Shown here piece after piece: positions 12,101 to 24,844 of a DNA stretch of 64,000 nucleotides (position 1 is its first letter; each line of letters opens with the position of its first letter). The DNA comes from Pomacea canaliculata. Lineage: Eukaryota; Mollusca; Gastropoda; Architaenioglossa; Ampullariidae. Location: assembly GCF_003073045.1 (NCBI RefSeq), contig NC_037598.1:14546486-14610485 (forward strand), written 5' to 3'. A program made the position numbers and the translations under genes. The notes below the pieces were generated by a model. It was not told the DNA's origin, made no database searches, and saw only the letters and a program-made list of their open reading frames with translations.

Positions 12101-15100
12101 CTATTTAGTACACTTCAACACCACGGAGTTGTTTGCTTGGGGGTGGGGGGTCTTATTATTTTGATTTTGATCTTGGTTCATCTCCTTTTTTGCAGTTTGA
12201 GAGAGTGGGGCAATTCCCCCGTATTTATATATATGCTTACACCTCCTTCAAATGTGTATTAGTGTTTCTATATAATCCAATATATCTTAGCATGGTCTGT
12301 TCATTCCACAACACCAATTGTTGATACCCTGATTAATCCAGTGAGACATTGCCTGTAAGAGTAACAGGTATTCCCTAAAATAAGACATCAGAACAGTTAA
12401 AAATTAAATTACCTGAAAGGGTTAATGAGGGAAAAGTTCTTGTTCCTGACACCTGAGTGACAAATGTACACCAGTCTGTACACAGTTCTTGCCATTCATC
12501 AGAATGGAACAGACAGAGCATTCAGCACCAAACTACCTTAAACATAATTCTAACCTCAGATTTGGGCTGCAATGCACCATGGTATGTAAAGTAGCTAAAA
12601 GTACAATAAATTTAGTGTATTTTTGCTAGAAATCTAAAAAGTCTCATGTCTGAAGGATAAAGGAAAACTGCAAAATTAAATTTTTTTTCAATCAAGATAA
12701 GCCTACCTTCTTGATCGCACATAATGTACAGCATCCCCACCCTTGATCCTGTTATTGAATACTAAGTAGCAAGCAATCAGAAGTCCTGTACGACCTGAAA
12801 ATATGGCAAGCTTATGAAGTATCATTAAAATGTAACATTCATTTTTAAATTAACCCCCTAAACAAATTTTTAACAATACAATTATTTTCCTTTTATCTTT
12901 TACACAAATTTTCTTTTTCCAGCTTTTCCTTCTCACTCTACATCCATTTTTTAACAGGATTTTATAATCTGCTTTTATAGGCACTATAATATCTTTTTAA
13001 CTCTACAAACCCAGGTCACTTCAACCATTCATCAAACCAAAACATCTACTTCAGTTCCTAGTTCTCCCACTACAGTTCTCCTAGTCAATTCTGTGTATCC
13101 ACACTTAGGTGAGAAACAGAAGTTTACTCCATTCCCAATTATCTACATGTTGACCAACCATCTAATATATTTTTTATTTGTTTTTCGCAAGTAAACCAGA
13201 TTCACTGTGTTCTCACTAATCAAGGTGGTTCTGCTGCCAGCCTGAATGTATCTGCTTCTGAACAACTATCCACTGACAGAGTGACACAAGCAGACATCAA
13301 AAAAAAGCCATTCTTAACTACTTAGTTGCTGGTTTCTGTTTCCATCCCTCAGTTGAGTATATTGGCCCACTATTGCCTACCATCACCAAATCATTAATAA
13401 CAATCATCTGGCTTCTATCCACCACCATTCCTTATGTATACCAGATCACCCAGTTCCCTTATTAACAGTATTGCCATTTCCAACCAGGCATTTGCTGATG
13501 TCATCCAGCTGCATGCCTCATGCTACAACTCTTTTCACAAAACAAAACTCACAAGCATTGGATAGGACAACTTTTTTACTCAAACACTAAAATACTTAAT
13601 AAAATACTGAATAAGCTCCACAAAGACTAAGTTTTCAATGACATACCTAGCCCAGCATGACAATGGACAGCTACTTTGCCAACAGAGAGAGCAAACTGCA
13701 TGACCTTGACAATGTCAAGCATAGTAGACATGGGTGCCACTCCATAATCATGCCTGCAAAAATGACTGCTTAAGAGCTTCTCTACCAGCAACATACATGC
13801 AAGGTATGATAAACTGCTTCTCATTACTATGCTTGTTTTGTAGAAGCAAAAAAAGTTTCAAACATCTTACAATGATTACAGTTCACACAAAATATGGTAT
13901 TTTTTCAAAATTTAAAGCATTAAATTACAAACTTAGTTTTGTACAATACATAGATAAGACCAGATGACAATATTACATTTTGTTTATTCAGAGTGCATCC
14001 TAGCAACAAGAAAAGAATATTTTATTTTCTGAAGTTTTACTTGGGAAGGTCAATGTTTTCAAAAGTGAACAATTTCAAGCTCTAGCTTAAAGAATAATGA
14101 GAAGAAAAATGATAAACTTACCAAGCAAAATTGTAGAAATAAACTGAAAATATAAATAAACATGAAACAAATACAAAATAAAGTAAAAATATTAAACAAA
14201 GAATTTCAGCACAAAATATTACACTCTAGGACTGATGGTTAAAGGATAATTTTCATTCCAAAGGTAAATAACGTGAGAATGAACATAGACTTTACTCAGG
14301 AAAAAAAGCAATAAAACTACATGCATTTCTATTTTATTTCTTCTTTTTCTCCACTTTATCCTCTTCTCTCTCTAACCCCCCTTCACTCATGCTCCTTCTC
14401 TCAACCCTCCCCTCTTTCTATTAGCTGTTTACATCAACATAAATTGTTCACCCATATATTCAAACATAAGTTAGTTATCTTATTGCTTCACAAAAAAAGG
14501 TTAACTCACTATCTCTTTCCATAAGGCGCTGAGGGTTATAGGAAAAGCCACTTGCATCATTGCCATAGCCACAGCTTGCATGCTCTCCTGGTTCTTGCAA
14601 GTTGATGACCGTTTTTATGCCATTTCTGTGATGATCACACATTTATTGCATTCAGTTTTAAGTGCATTTAGCCTTGATACTGACACAAGAAAATGAAACA
14701 TAAAACTGCTGCTAGTGAGTAGAATATAAAACAACAATGCTTTGATTTAGAACAAGATAAGAAATGTTCATTCACACAGACAAAACTACAGCATAGCTGA
14801 ACGCAGAGATTCAGTTTGTCTCATAATGTTACAAATTTGATTTGTGTTTCTTTCCACTCCATAATACTGCTCACTTTTTTAAAATAATAATTCGTTTAAA
14901 TACAAGCAAAACCATGGAAACACAATTATTGTCATTCAGGCTAGTTTGCTCTAGACATCTGTTTCTGAACTGACTTCAACTCTTTTATTTCTTACGGTTT
15001 GACTCACTTTTCAAACTGCTCCAGGAACCCATAGTTATCAAAACCATAGTTTGAAGGCCTTGCCATTGCTAATATGTTTTCTGTTACCCTGGGAAAGAAG

Positions 15101-17016
15101 AATTTGCAAAGGTCTGCTTGTTGTAAGACAAAATGAGAATATATTTACATGAATTTTATATGTATAAAGATAACGAAAACAAATCAAGACAATTCTTTAT
15201 TTTAAAAAAATACTATATTCAATCATTCTTTTGGAATCCAAACAATTAGCTTTTTGATAAACAGTGTCAAGTGAGTTCATTAAAACAATGTGCACTAATT
15301 TATAAATCATTGCTTTGATCAGTACTTCTATAACGAGATTGCCTGAGAGTCAAGAAGTAAGTGTATTGTTCCCTTACTGTGTATCCAGTCTGCAGTTATC
15401 TAACATCCCAATTCCTCTTCTTACTTGCAGTTATCAATTACTATATCTCTTTTGCTTATTTCATGGACTTGTGTGCATTTTAGAAAAAAAATGTCAAAGC
15501 AATGAAGCATGCTAAAGTAATTTTTGTTACTGTATAAAAGGACACAAGTAATTTTATACAAACCATGAAGAATAAAGGCCCTCAATTGCCATTTGAGAAG
15601 CCTGCCAATGGTTCCTAGTGCAGTATTTGCAATTTTGCCCCCCACAGAACATGGCACATTGAGTTTCAGGATTAATCCAGCGTCTTGCTGTTTCTGCTAT
15701 TTTAGTATATGCTGGTGAAGGAGTGCTCCCTGCACAAATAAGCATTAGCTAAAAACTTGTATTTTATTATTATTATTCATTTAATGGTACCTCATGGCTT
15801 AAAGGTCAATAGAAAGAAGACTGCAGTGATGAGAATCAACAAGCAGAAACTCCAGATCCAACTTCAAGGAGAGAACATCCTGGAAACAGACTGCTTTATG
15901 TATCTGGGGAGCATTGTCAACAAGGATGGTAGTGTGGATGATGACATCAAATGCCACATCAACAAGGTCAGGCATGCTTTCAACAGCCAGCGGCCCATCT
16001 GGAACCCTCTAGCATTATCTTTCTACAGTAAGACCTGCATCTTCAACACAAATGTTAAAGCTATCCTACTGTAAGGTTCTGAAACCTGGAGAGTGACAAA
16101 CACCATCAACAAATGGCTCCAGATCTTTACCAACCGACATTTATGCCATATTCTGGGAATAAGCAAGATTGAATAGATCTCCAACAGCAGCCTCTGAAAA
16201 AAACAACCAAAATGCATCGAAAAGCGCAAATGGGGCTGGATAGGACACACCCAGCGCAAACCAGCTGATATCATTGCCAATCAGGCACTTGACTGTAACC
16301 CTCAGGGAAAGAGGGAGACCAAAGCAGACTTGGAAAAGAACAATAGAAAGCGAGGCAAAGGACATCAGAACCACATGGGTCCAACTGAGGGGGTTGCCCA
16401 AAACAGGGTCATCTAAAAAGATTTTGTTGCGGCTCTATGCTCCCCGAGGAGTAACAAGGAATAAACTAACATGATACCTCATGATACCAAGACATTAATT
16501 ATAAATATACATTTTAAAAATTTAGATAAATTAAAATAAATTTAACATTCAACACCTTTACTTTGACTGATAGATATTGTGCCAAAAATACATGAGCACC
16601 ATATGCTTTCTATGAGACCCATATGGTTTCAGAATTCTTTGCTGCTATGGTATATATAATCACTTTGATGATATAACAGGTTTATTACAGAAATAAAGAA
16701 AGAGCCATAAACAAGGTTTTAGGCTACCATTAAGTGCGCAATCATGTTGTATGGTTCTCATTGGTTCAAAAATATTGAAGTCAATGCAAGGAGATTATGG
16801 AAAAAAAAACTGGCTATGCTGACCACAAAAATTTTACTTTTACTCAAACAAACATAATCGTTGGCATCATTGTCACCCATATACACATATTCTGCCTTCT
16901 TAAGTGCATGCAAAGGCTCTAAATAACAAACCTTCAACTTTCTCTCTTTGAACTCCTGGACCCCACTGAAGATCCTCTTTCCCAGGATGTGAGTGTTCAT
17001 CTGGATCAGGCTGCAT
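6116..17016 (-). CDS. PTPDC1: Protein tyrosine phosphatase domain-containing protein 1 homologue
   Basis: Thirteen exons, in transcript order: 17016-16932, 15729-15564, 15088-15008, 14625-14510, 14145-14124, 13753-13647, 12794-12707, 11801-11712, 9236-9137, 8933-8019, 7227-7126, 6792-6709, 6388-6116. All have GT-AG borders and matching phases, giving 2229 bp (742 residues; human about 754). The N-terminal block has YTKIAETARRW, then CGGQNCKY and the GLYSSW/VTENILAMARPS segment. The Cys-based catalytic loop is HCHAGLGR at residues 187-194 (Cys188, Arg194), split by an intron after the first Gly-Leu. The WxD loop is W157-H-D159. A long, low-complexity, Ser-rich exon (286-590) is followed by the conserved tail LNLTDEAW...WLDQLKEPLL. 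The family is linked to centrosome and cilium function. Homology is clear; ATG17016 is chosen because its exon joins exon 2 in frame and looks coding. Confidence 0.93.
6845..7010 (+). repeat. AAT-headed dispersed repeat, copy 1
   Basis: Starts with an (AATA)n-like run and tgatttatacagc, followed by atcatgctcacaaagg and a block with agacatggacagggtacaaa. The same order of blocks occurs near 23080, 32170 and 33895. It lies in the PTPDC1 intron between exons 11 and 12. Superfamily unknown. Confidence 0.5.
9920..11440 (+). mobile_element. Decayed non-LTR retrotransposon (LINE), endonuclease to early RT part
   Basis: Broken reading frames on the plus strand match the order of a common invertebrate LINE often mislabelled as craniofacial development protein 2. 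There is an apurinic-type endonuclease block with WDIEGLGEVRWPGFGE (about 10028-10080), RLISMSTSPMPHNVTIVQVYA (about 10195-10255), then a downstream block with LTKTDQYKTSVIKV and LTESTDILKRWTAYCNQLYN (about 11045-11160), and LPVLREVMEKTVNGGKSLQVG (about 11235-11300). Stops and shifts make it inactive. It sits antisense inside the PTPDC1 intron between exons 8 and 9. Confidence 0.75.
14124..14145 (-). other. PTPDC1: 22-nt microexon of PTPDC1
   Basis: The 22 bases sit between ttttcag and GTAAGT. They complete the codons GAT A|TT and TG|G of the neighbouring exons and encode IYFYNFAW, which matches the human segment IYFYNFGW just before the WxD loop. Without it, exon 4 and exon 6 do not join in frame and the conserved segment is lost. 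Confidence 0.9.
15776..16475 (+). mobile_element. Decayed LINE, 3' end of reverse transcriptase ORF
   Basis: Plus-strand frames read GLKVNRKKTAVMRIN, then CFMYLGSIVNKDGS and HINKVRHAFNSQRPIWN, followed after a stop by GSETWRVTNTI and, in another frame, KWGWIGHTQRKPAD and RGRPKQTWKRTIE. These are the C-terminal RT and post-RT signatures of the same LINE class as the 9.9-11.4 kb fragment. Several stops and frame changes show decay. It lies antisense in PTPDC1 intron 1 and ends in a tandem atgatacctcatgatacc. Confidence 0.75.
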
Positions 17017-17893
17017 TCTGGGAAATCTCACCTAATGCTACTGATTACTGAGCAATATTATCATAATATGAAATCTGCGTTGTTTAAAAAACTGCTCTTT
17101 TGTATATAAATGATAGAAGTCGAGTTGAATGCAAACTGTTAAGGTTTAAACGTACATCTGTATTCCAGAATATAACCCGACAATTCTACTTCTCAAGTTT
17201 GATGACAAGTATCACGTCAACAGAACAAGGAGTATAATATTTGTTAATTATTTTTAAGCTGCTGGGAGTGTTGGGGACAACAGATTGAAATTACAATGAA
17301 GACAACACTCAACTGCATGGCTAACATTTATAGTCGTGGTACTGTTATGTAACAAATCTACGACACTTTAGAAAGAGAGAAGAGAGGGGATAGCATATTT
17401 ACCTTTTCAATCAGTTTTAATCAAGCTTACAGCAAAATACTGCTGTATAAACAGCTGCAGCAATTGATGTAAATCGTTTTTAAGCGTCATTCCTGAATTC
17501 TGTACGCATGGCAAAGCCATCTTGGTTGTCAGATAGATTCAAGAAAGTACGATGTTCCTGTGAAGCTAAACTGTTCAAATAGCATGGAATTTTACTTCCC
17601 GCTTTAACAAATAGTCACAGAATAAACCGAGCTTATTGCTTCTGCTGCTGCTGTCGCTTTCGAAATTTTCTTTCTTTTTACAATAAGCTGTTGCTAGTAA
17701 ACACGGGAAGAGGGGAGAGCACTCTAACGCAATGGCGTGTTGGTGCAGACGCACTGACGCAGGTTGAGGACAGCGGTTCTAACGACGGTAACAAAGTCCG
17801 TGGTGAAGTCCAATACCCTCATTTTGCAAACTGCAGATAGGTTTACTGCTACGTTGTCGTCTGCTGGAGGAAGAATCAAGCGTATCAGACGAA
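17017..17893. promoter_or_regulatory. Divergent promoter region, PTPDC1 / PHYH
   Basis: The two start codons face away from each other across about 0.88 kb. The PHYH-proximal half (about 17490-17890) is visibly richer in CpG and G/C than the surroundings, as in animal promoters. A poly-CTG run lies at about 17641-17652. A site resembling an RFX X-box (GTTGCTAGTAAAC at 17690-17702) has one extra base in the right half. Transcription starts are not determined. Confidence 0.5.
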
Positions 17894-20800
17894 ATGGCTG
17901 AACGACTTCGAACGGTGCTTGGCCACATCCGGAGTGACAATGTTGATTTTGTATCCTTAACTTGATCCTGATTTTTAAAATAATAATAATATTTAAACAA
18001 CAGTAAATGCGTCTTAATATGGCCGTCTAATGGCTTGGCAAAGTCCAGAATTGTTTTGTTCAGAAGTGTAAAATGTTCTGTAATGTTAAATAATTATAAT
18101 CAATTCATGGCACTACATTTCAATTATTAGCGTTTTTAACTCATATTTAGTGCAATGCTAAATAGAGTCAGATTTATATAAGGATGGCTGTCTAATTATC
18201 AAAAATATTGATACTGTCCAGTTCCACAAACGTGTTCTTTGGTTAAAACCAAGAGAATGTTTTGATATTATTCAAGGATTTTTTTTTAAAGGTATGTGCT
18301 GGGTTAGACAACATGGTTTCATACTTGTGTTTAAATCTTTAATATGAATGTATGAATTCTTGATATCAATAATTATGATTTTTTTAATAGTTATACAAAT
18401 AATGTTATGAAGTTTGATTAAGTAATCATTTGAATTCTTATATGAATTAAGTATGGATTTCTTTTTTTAATAAATATGCATACCCACACTACATCAGCAG
18501 TATTGCTATAATAGTCCTTAACACCTTAATCAGAAAATGGTTTCAGAGATGTCGGCAGATGTTTCTGCAACACAGTTTACCTATACACTTGAGTCCCCTA
18601 GCTGTCTGACATATGAACAGCGCAAATTTTATGAGGAAAATGGCTTCCTGTTGGTTCGAGGTCTTGTCTCACCTGAGAAACTGGATCGCTTCAAGTATGT
18701 GCCACTATTTGCTCTGCTTTGAAAATAAAAATGTTTGCATTAGTTTGCTATGATAGTTATAGCATTCTTCCTGAGAAAGAAAAAGTGATATGTATGAAAT
18801 CTCACACTGTTTCAGATTTAAATACATTATCCATTGTTTGTTTTCCAAATAAGACAGGCCACACATCATTTCGTTATTAGATGTTTACCTACTCTTTACA
18901 GTCAGTCTTCTGCATGTCTAATACCATTGAAGATTGTACTAAAAGAGATTTCTTTAGTCTCGCGCGGTCATTGATATTATTAAAGTAGCATCAATCAGGA
19001 CTTTTACTCTTGCCAAATATCTAACCGAAGAAGGTGTAAGCATCATCTCTTTAATTAGTGCACACGCACACACACAAAGTGAATATGATAAGTTAGTCTG
19101 ATTGCTAGATATCATTGACAAAACTTTATCAGCATGAACTAATAAATTATTAGCACATGTACAATGCTGTTACTGAAAAAAGTGTAGTGAGAAGTCACAT
19201 AGTCAAAACAAACACAGTGTTTGTAGATAAATGTGAAATGTCAGTAATGTCATCTTTTAACTAAATACCATTGTGCCACTTATGCAGTTAGCAGTTGTTG
19301 CAGTTGAAAGATCTAGACATAAATGTATTCTGAAGAAAAAAGTTAACTGTTCTTTAGTGCTTTTTGCACTCAATCAAAGTAAAACTAGGATGTCATTACG
19401 TCAACTATATTATTGTTACCCTTAGAGTATGTTTACATTGTCAAAACAGATATATTTCTATTAATATTAGTTCAATTTACACAAAATTAGATGCACACAA
19501 CACTTCATACTTAGGTTATAGTAACAAGGTGATGAGTATGGATGCTTTAGGTAAGTGCAGAAAGCTGATAATCAGGATGGAGTTTAGTCAGCTTTGTCAC
19601 CAAATTATATTCTTGTTTCTGTATTTACATTGTTGAGTATTCCTGGCATGTGTACCAAAGCAAACCTATCCAAGATAACATTTTCGTGTAGCTGATTCCA
19701 TTTTATCAAGATCAGTCAAAACAAAAGCATTTTGCTACTTTGAGCAACTTTTACTGGAATAGAAAAATGTTGAGCAGTTTAAGAAATGTAAATAGTCCAC
19801 ATATACTTGGAAAATCAAAAAGGCTTGGTGTATTAAGACAAAATTTTCTTTCCTGAAGGGAGCGATTTGCACAAATATGCCGAAAAGAGGTGCAAACTCC
19901 AGGGATGACCATCATGCGAGATGTAGCGATTGCTAAAACAGAATTCGTTCCTGGTGAAAAGGCTGTCACAAAAATTCAAGACTTTCAAAATGATGAAGTG
20001 ATGTTTGAGTACTGTTGCCTTCCAGAGGTAAGTTGCTTTCTGTGCTAATTTAGTTTAGTCCTTGCTTCTCCTTGAGGAGCATAAGGCCTCCTGTACTAAT
20101 TTAGCCCTATTTAATTTTTTTAGCTTTTCTGTGACTTTTAATCCTAGCCATGTTGCCAAACACTTTTCCAAATATGAATGGTTTAAATGCAAGTGTTTTT
20201 ATCTACCGGCTGTCAGAGGTTTTTATGTCTCAACCATCAAGCATGAGGGATTATCAATGATTATCACAAAAATATTTTTGATATTTGAAATAAAAGGAAC
20301 TGTTCATGCCTGGTAGACCTTTTCTCATTTTTGATTACTGCAGATTGTGAAATATGTGGAGAGTTTTATTGGACCCAATGTGATGGCTATGCATACCATG
20401 CTTATTAACAAGCCACCCGATGCAGGTAAGTAAGTGTATGTGTATGTGTGTTTATGCAGGATGTAATCACACGTGCACATGTGCATGTGGTAAAACAAAA
20501 AAACAGGCTCAGAAAAAAATGTATGTGCATTTGTTATAAACTGTTTTGTACAAACAAAAGAAAAGAAATTGGTAATTAGCTTTTCAGCATTTTCAACATC
20601 ACAGAAAACAACATCTGTTGACAAAGTGCTGTAGAATTTACACTTACAATTTTCAAATTTCTCTATTTTGATGAAGGGAAGAAAACATCTCGCCACCCAA
20701 TGCACCAGGATCTCCATTACTTCCCCTTTCGCCCAGCAGATCGTATCGTCTGTGCCTGGACAGCTATGGAGCCAGTGAATCGTCAAAATGGATGCCTGGT

Positions 20801-22621
20801 AGTGGTTCCTGGCACCCATAAAGGAGAGCTTTTACCTCATGAATATCCAAAGTGGGAGGTAAAGGACACTTGAATGCCTTGCTGAAAAGTCTCTAAAGAG
20901 AAGTCAAGAGTTAACTTAGTGAAACTGAAACTAGACTAAGTAAGAATCCTCCAGGGGCTGCAGCTATGAAGTTAGGTAAGTTATTGCCCTGGGGTATTAT
21001 GGGGAGATCAAAGGGAAAATGACTCCATACTTATAGAGCAGTTTCTAGGCACTGTAGATGTTGCTTTAACTCTGGGGCCATAGTTATAAAGCAGTGGCAA
21101 AGATGGCCTGGGTTAAAGTAATATGAAATAATATCTGAGGAGACTGGTTTGTAACTACTGCAACAAGATGTTTGCCATTCACTTTCCCATTTTGCCCTAG
21201 GCCTAAGGTAAGAATTTACCCTCACTTTATAGCTATGATCCCAGAGTGACCACAAAGTGGAAGGTAAGCATCACAGCAGTCATATGGTCTTGTCAGTTTT
21301 CAGTTATGGGTGATCAATTAAACATTTCTTTTTTATTTTTAGTATTAATTTATATGAAAAAAAATTGTAGTTCATTTTTATAACAAATGTGCAAGAAACA
21401 GAAGTGTGCTTTTACTTTTGGGAAATTGTCTTTGTTCTTGAGTAGGGTGGTGTTAACAAGATGTACCATGGCATCCAAAACTATGATCCCAGCCAGCCAC
21501 GGGTTCATCTGTCAATGGAAAAGGGTGATACCGTTTTCTTCCATCCAATCCTCATCCATGGTTCAGGCATGAACCGCACAGATGGATTCAGGAAGGTGGT
21601 TCCTACTGCATGTTCTTTAACAGTGTCTCAAATTTTTCATCTGTATCCACTGCCTTGTCATATTTTATATGCCAGAGATTAGACTTACTGAGAAATTGAA
21701 AAGGCACAATGTCTTTGCAGCATAACTACCTGTTAAGGAAACTCATACGTTATGGCATATTAGCACTCTGTCTTCTAGCGAGTTCATTTGATCATGCTTG
21801 TTAATGATAGCATAAACTGCTAAAGCAGAGGGAAAATAAAACTTCCTGTCTGCTTGAATGGCATAGAGTAATGGAGAATGGAAACGCAGTTGTCTCTACC
21901 AAAGAGAATATTAGAATTTAGATATTCTCAGGTTTTACAGTGCATGGCTAAGATATACAGGAAGAATAAATGCAGCAATTTTCTGACAAATATTTGGAAG
22001 GCAATTTCCTGCCACTACGCTAGTGGAGACTGCCACTTCATTGACGTCGAAGACACCTCACAGAACGTGATTGCAGATGAAGTCTTGGAGCTGGTTGAGA
22101 AGAGAATTGGTTCAAAGAGTGGCATCAAATTCAGTGTAAGTGTCTTCAGAATTAGGACACACAAGTATAAAACTGACTTAAGACAAGTCAGAGCTCCTTG
22201 ACTTTAAATAACCCATTTATATTATGCACCCATGTTTGTACACTTCTTGCTTTTTACCATGACAGGATACTACTTTGTATTTGCTATTGAGTACATAATG
22301 AATAAACCAACCTTTCATGATTCTTCAGTGTAAGAAAATTATACCTTACATTGCAACCATAATAGTACTTGAGTACTAATACTTGATGGATCAGCTAAGA
22401 AAAATTTAAAGTTAAACACCAGACTAGAATGAAATGTAGCAATTGATGAAATAAGCCCCCTTAAAAAAATAATAACTTCATGTCATCCATTGGATGTACA
22501 TGAACATGGATCAGATGTTTTCAGAGGTGTAGCACTTTTTATTTTTATTGTTATATTGCAGGATGTGTGGAAAATGAAGAGCCGTTTAGTGAAGGGTGAA
22601 GCTCACATCAATGAATTGTAA
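17894..22621 (+). CDS. PHYH: Phytanoyl-CoA dioxygenase, peroxisomal
   Basis: Eight exons: 17894-17950, 18534-18694, 19859-20027, 20344-20425, 20677-20858, 21446-21595, 22001-22135, 22562-22621. Phases agree and the CDS is 996 bp (331 residues; human 338). The enzyme 2-hydroxylates phytanoyl-CoA using Fe(II) and 2-oxoglutarate in peroxisomal alpha-oxidation. The iron ligands are present as HQD (His166, Asp168) and His255 in LIHGSG, and the 2-oxoglutarate-binding Arg266 is in GFRK; each is exactly nine positions before the human residue. Exon 1 encodes a PTS2-like nonapeptide RLRTVLGHI at 4-12, matching human RLQIVLGHL. Exon 2 begins with AAA ATG, so an alternative start at 18537 would remove the targeting signal. 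The gene ends convergently with the hexosaminidase gene. Confidence 0.95.
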
Positions 22622-24404
22622 AGCTGCAGTTTCCTGGCAGCAGGTAGACCACTAGAATATGAAGAATCAACTTCTACAACTGAAGCATTCTTCCAGCAAG
22701 ACATGACAATCAAATAACAGAGAAGTTATATGCACAGATGGTTGTTTCCATAAATACAAATCTTATGATGATCCCTAAGTCAAAAACTGTGAAATATGAA
22801 AATTAGACTGTCCAAATTTTTTTTTTTTTTTTTTTTAAAGGTGTTTAAAAGGTGATTCAGGATATGAATTAACAGCTACTTTTGCTGTTTTATATTTTCC
22901 AAAAAGATGTCTACTTAATAGCTTTAATTCAAAGAGTATTATCATTTTATGTTTTATTAGACTTGATTGCATTTGTTTCATCAAGCATGTTTGTCGATAC
23001 CATGGACCTTGCTCTGCAAGAGGCAACACCTCAGATCCCCATAATATGCAAAGCATGACTAGTTAAACAAATATAATGATAAAAAACAATAAATGCATGA
23101 TTTATGTAGCGGTTGATCATGCTCACAAAGAAGACAAGGAGACCTGGACAGCATACAAAGGATGGACTAGCATTTTGTTGGTGTAAGGAGTAATGCTCAT
23201 GGAACAGATATGTTTTAATGCACATTTAGAGGATTCAATCAGTAGTGAGAAGGTGGAAGATATGGAAGGGAAGAGAGTTCCACTGTTTTGCAGTAACTAA
23301 AAATTCTGGTGACAGGGTTAGTGAGTGTAGAGTCATCAGATAAAGAGCATACACATATACAAATGTCTATGCATTACCTTTTCTTTGTGGACTTGCATAT
23401 CTGATTTCAAAAATTGTGGATGCAGATAATTCACTTCAAAGAATTATTTGTAGATGTATCAGACAGGTATGATCAGCGATGAAGATATTTGAATACTTGC
23501 AAAAAATCATTCGAAAGGAGACAGTTGGAGGGAAAAGTATGTTGACTGTTGATAAATAAGAACTTGGTGAATGTGATACTATGACCCTGCAGTAAATTAC
23601 CACACAATAATAAGTGGTGTTTCCGGTGAAGTTGTATTAATATATAATTGTTTGGCATATAATATGGTAAGTATTTGTTATTATTTTCATGTTCAAAGAA
23701 ATCTTAATAAAAGAAATTTTACGGTTTGCCATTTATCTGTATAGTTCAGACTACTGGCGGTAGTGAGCAGACAAAACTGGCTAAAAAATGGAATTTCATT
23801 GTATACATCTTTCTGAATTCTCGAAAAAGCTTGTTGCATTTAGCTTTTTCAATCATTTTTGTATTTTTGTTGTTTTCTTTTAAATTGATGCAACACATAT
23901 TCTCCTTCCCTCGCGCACACATAAAGGAAGAAAGAACTTTATTTGATCAGAGAGCTGCGTATTCTAGCCCTTTTTTTAATTGTCATATCTAATGGTGATC
24001 GTTTCCAAGGTAAGAGTTTTATGTGATTACAAATGTTTTGGATTCTTGTACAGTTGATAGCCATGCCATTATTTTTAAATAAAGTCAAACTACAAATTTA
24101 TAAATTCTCTGGTTCATTCAAGCACAGATTTATAAAAGAACTAATACACATGGGTATTGTTGTTACAAACACCATTCTTTTATTAATGTGATTTTGTTGT
24201 CAGATGTGAATTCATAAACATCAATTAGTAATTTAGTTTGATCTCTTGCATTCTTGATAAATTTAAAATAAAAGTAATGTCAGCAACAGTCTCAAACTTA
24301 CTGTAATTTTGTAACCTAATTACTCTGCAAAACCATCATATCTTCATAATATATATATATGCTATTGTAAAGCCAATCAGTCCAATTACAGAAATTGCAT
24401 TATT
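22622..24404. other. Convergent intergenic region (PHYH 3' UTR, repeat, no gene)
   Basis: Sequence between the PHYH stop and the downstream signals of the hexosaminidase gene. It has a T tract at about 22818-22837, possible PHYH poly(A) signals AATAAA at 23088-23093 (inside a repeat) and 23706-23711, and an AAT-headed repeat. No credible ORF. Confidence 0.5.
23076..23340 (+). repeat. AAT-headed dispersed repeat, copy 2
   Basis: Contains tgatttatgtagcgg, gatcatgctcacaaag, a block with cctggacagcatacaaagga, then gtaatgctcatgg and a 3' block with gagagttccactgttttgc. The 3' block matches the copy at 34.2-34.35 kb, which shows that the two are one long element family. Confidence 0.55.
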
Positions 24405-24453
24405 TTTATTTACATGCCTTTATCACAAATATAAAGCAACAGCACTATTTATT
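24405..24453 (-). terminator. Poly(A) signals of the hexosaminidase gene
   Basis: Two minus-strand AATAAA motifs, at 24453-24448 and 24410-24405, about 0.4 kb after the stop codon. Confidence 0.4.
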
Positions 24454-24844
24454 TTAGAAGCTGTATTTGAAGCTCATGGCTCTAAATAAAGCAAACAAGT
24501 TCACTGTGGAATTCTGACCAAGACCCTAACCATGATAAGCACAGCCACGAGCAATAAACAAATAAGAAAAATCAGTTATAACAAGTAATTAATCAAATAC
24601 CACAAAGCTGTAACATGATAAAGCAGCTGCAGGCAAGTCATCGGTAGACTTACAGGATCTTTACTTAAAAGAATTTTAACAATTACTGTGTTGTGTGATG
24701 ATAGTTTAATGTCATGCAGATCTATGTGTTGAGGTGATAAGAGTATACATCTGTATGTGGGACCACCATGTATGCATGCTCATATAGGGCAACAAAGAAG
24801 CCACTGTTACAAACATTAAGTCCTCTCTCTTGACTGTCCAGGAG

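Noticed and set aside
17690..17702. X-box (RFX) site GTTGCTAGTAAAC
   Set aside because: The right half has an extra base compared with the consensus, and such a match is expected by chance; kept only as a weak note.
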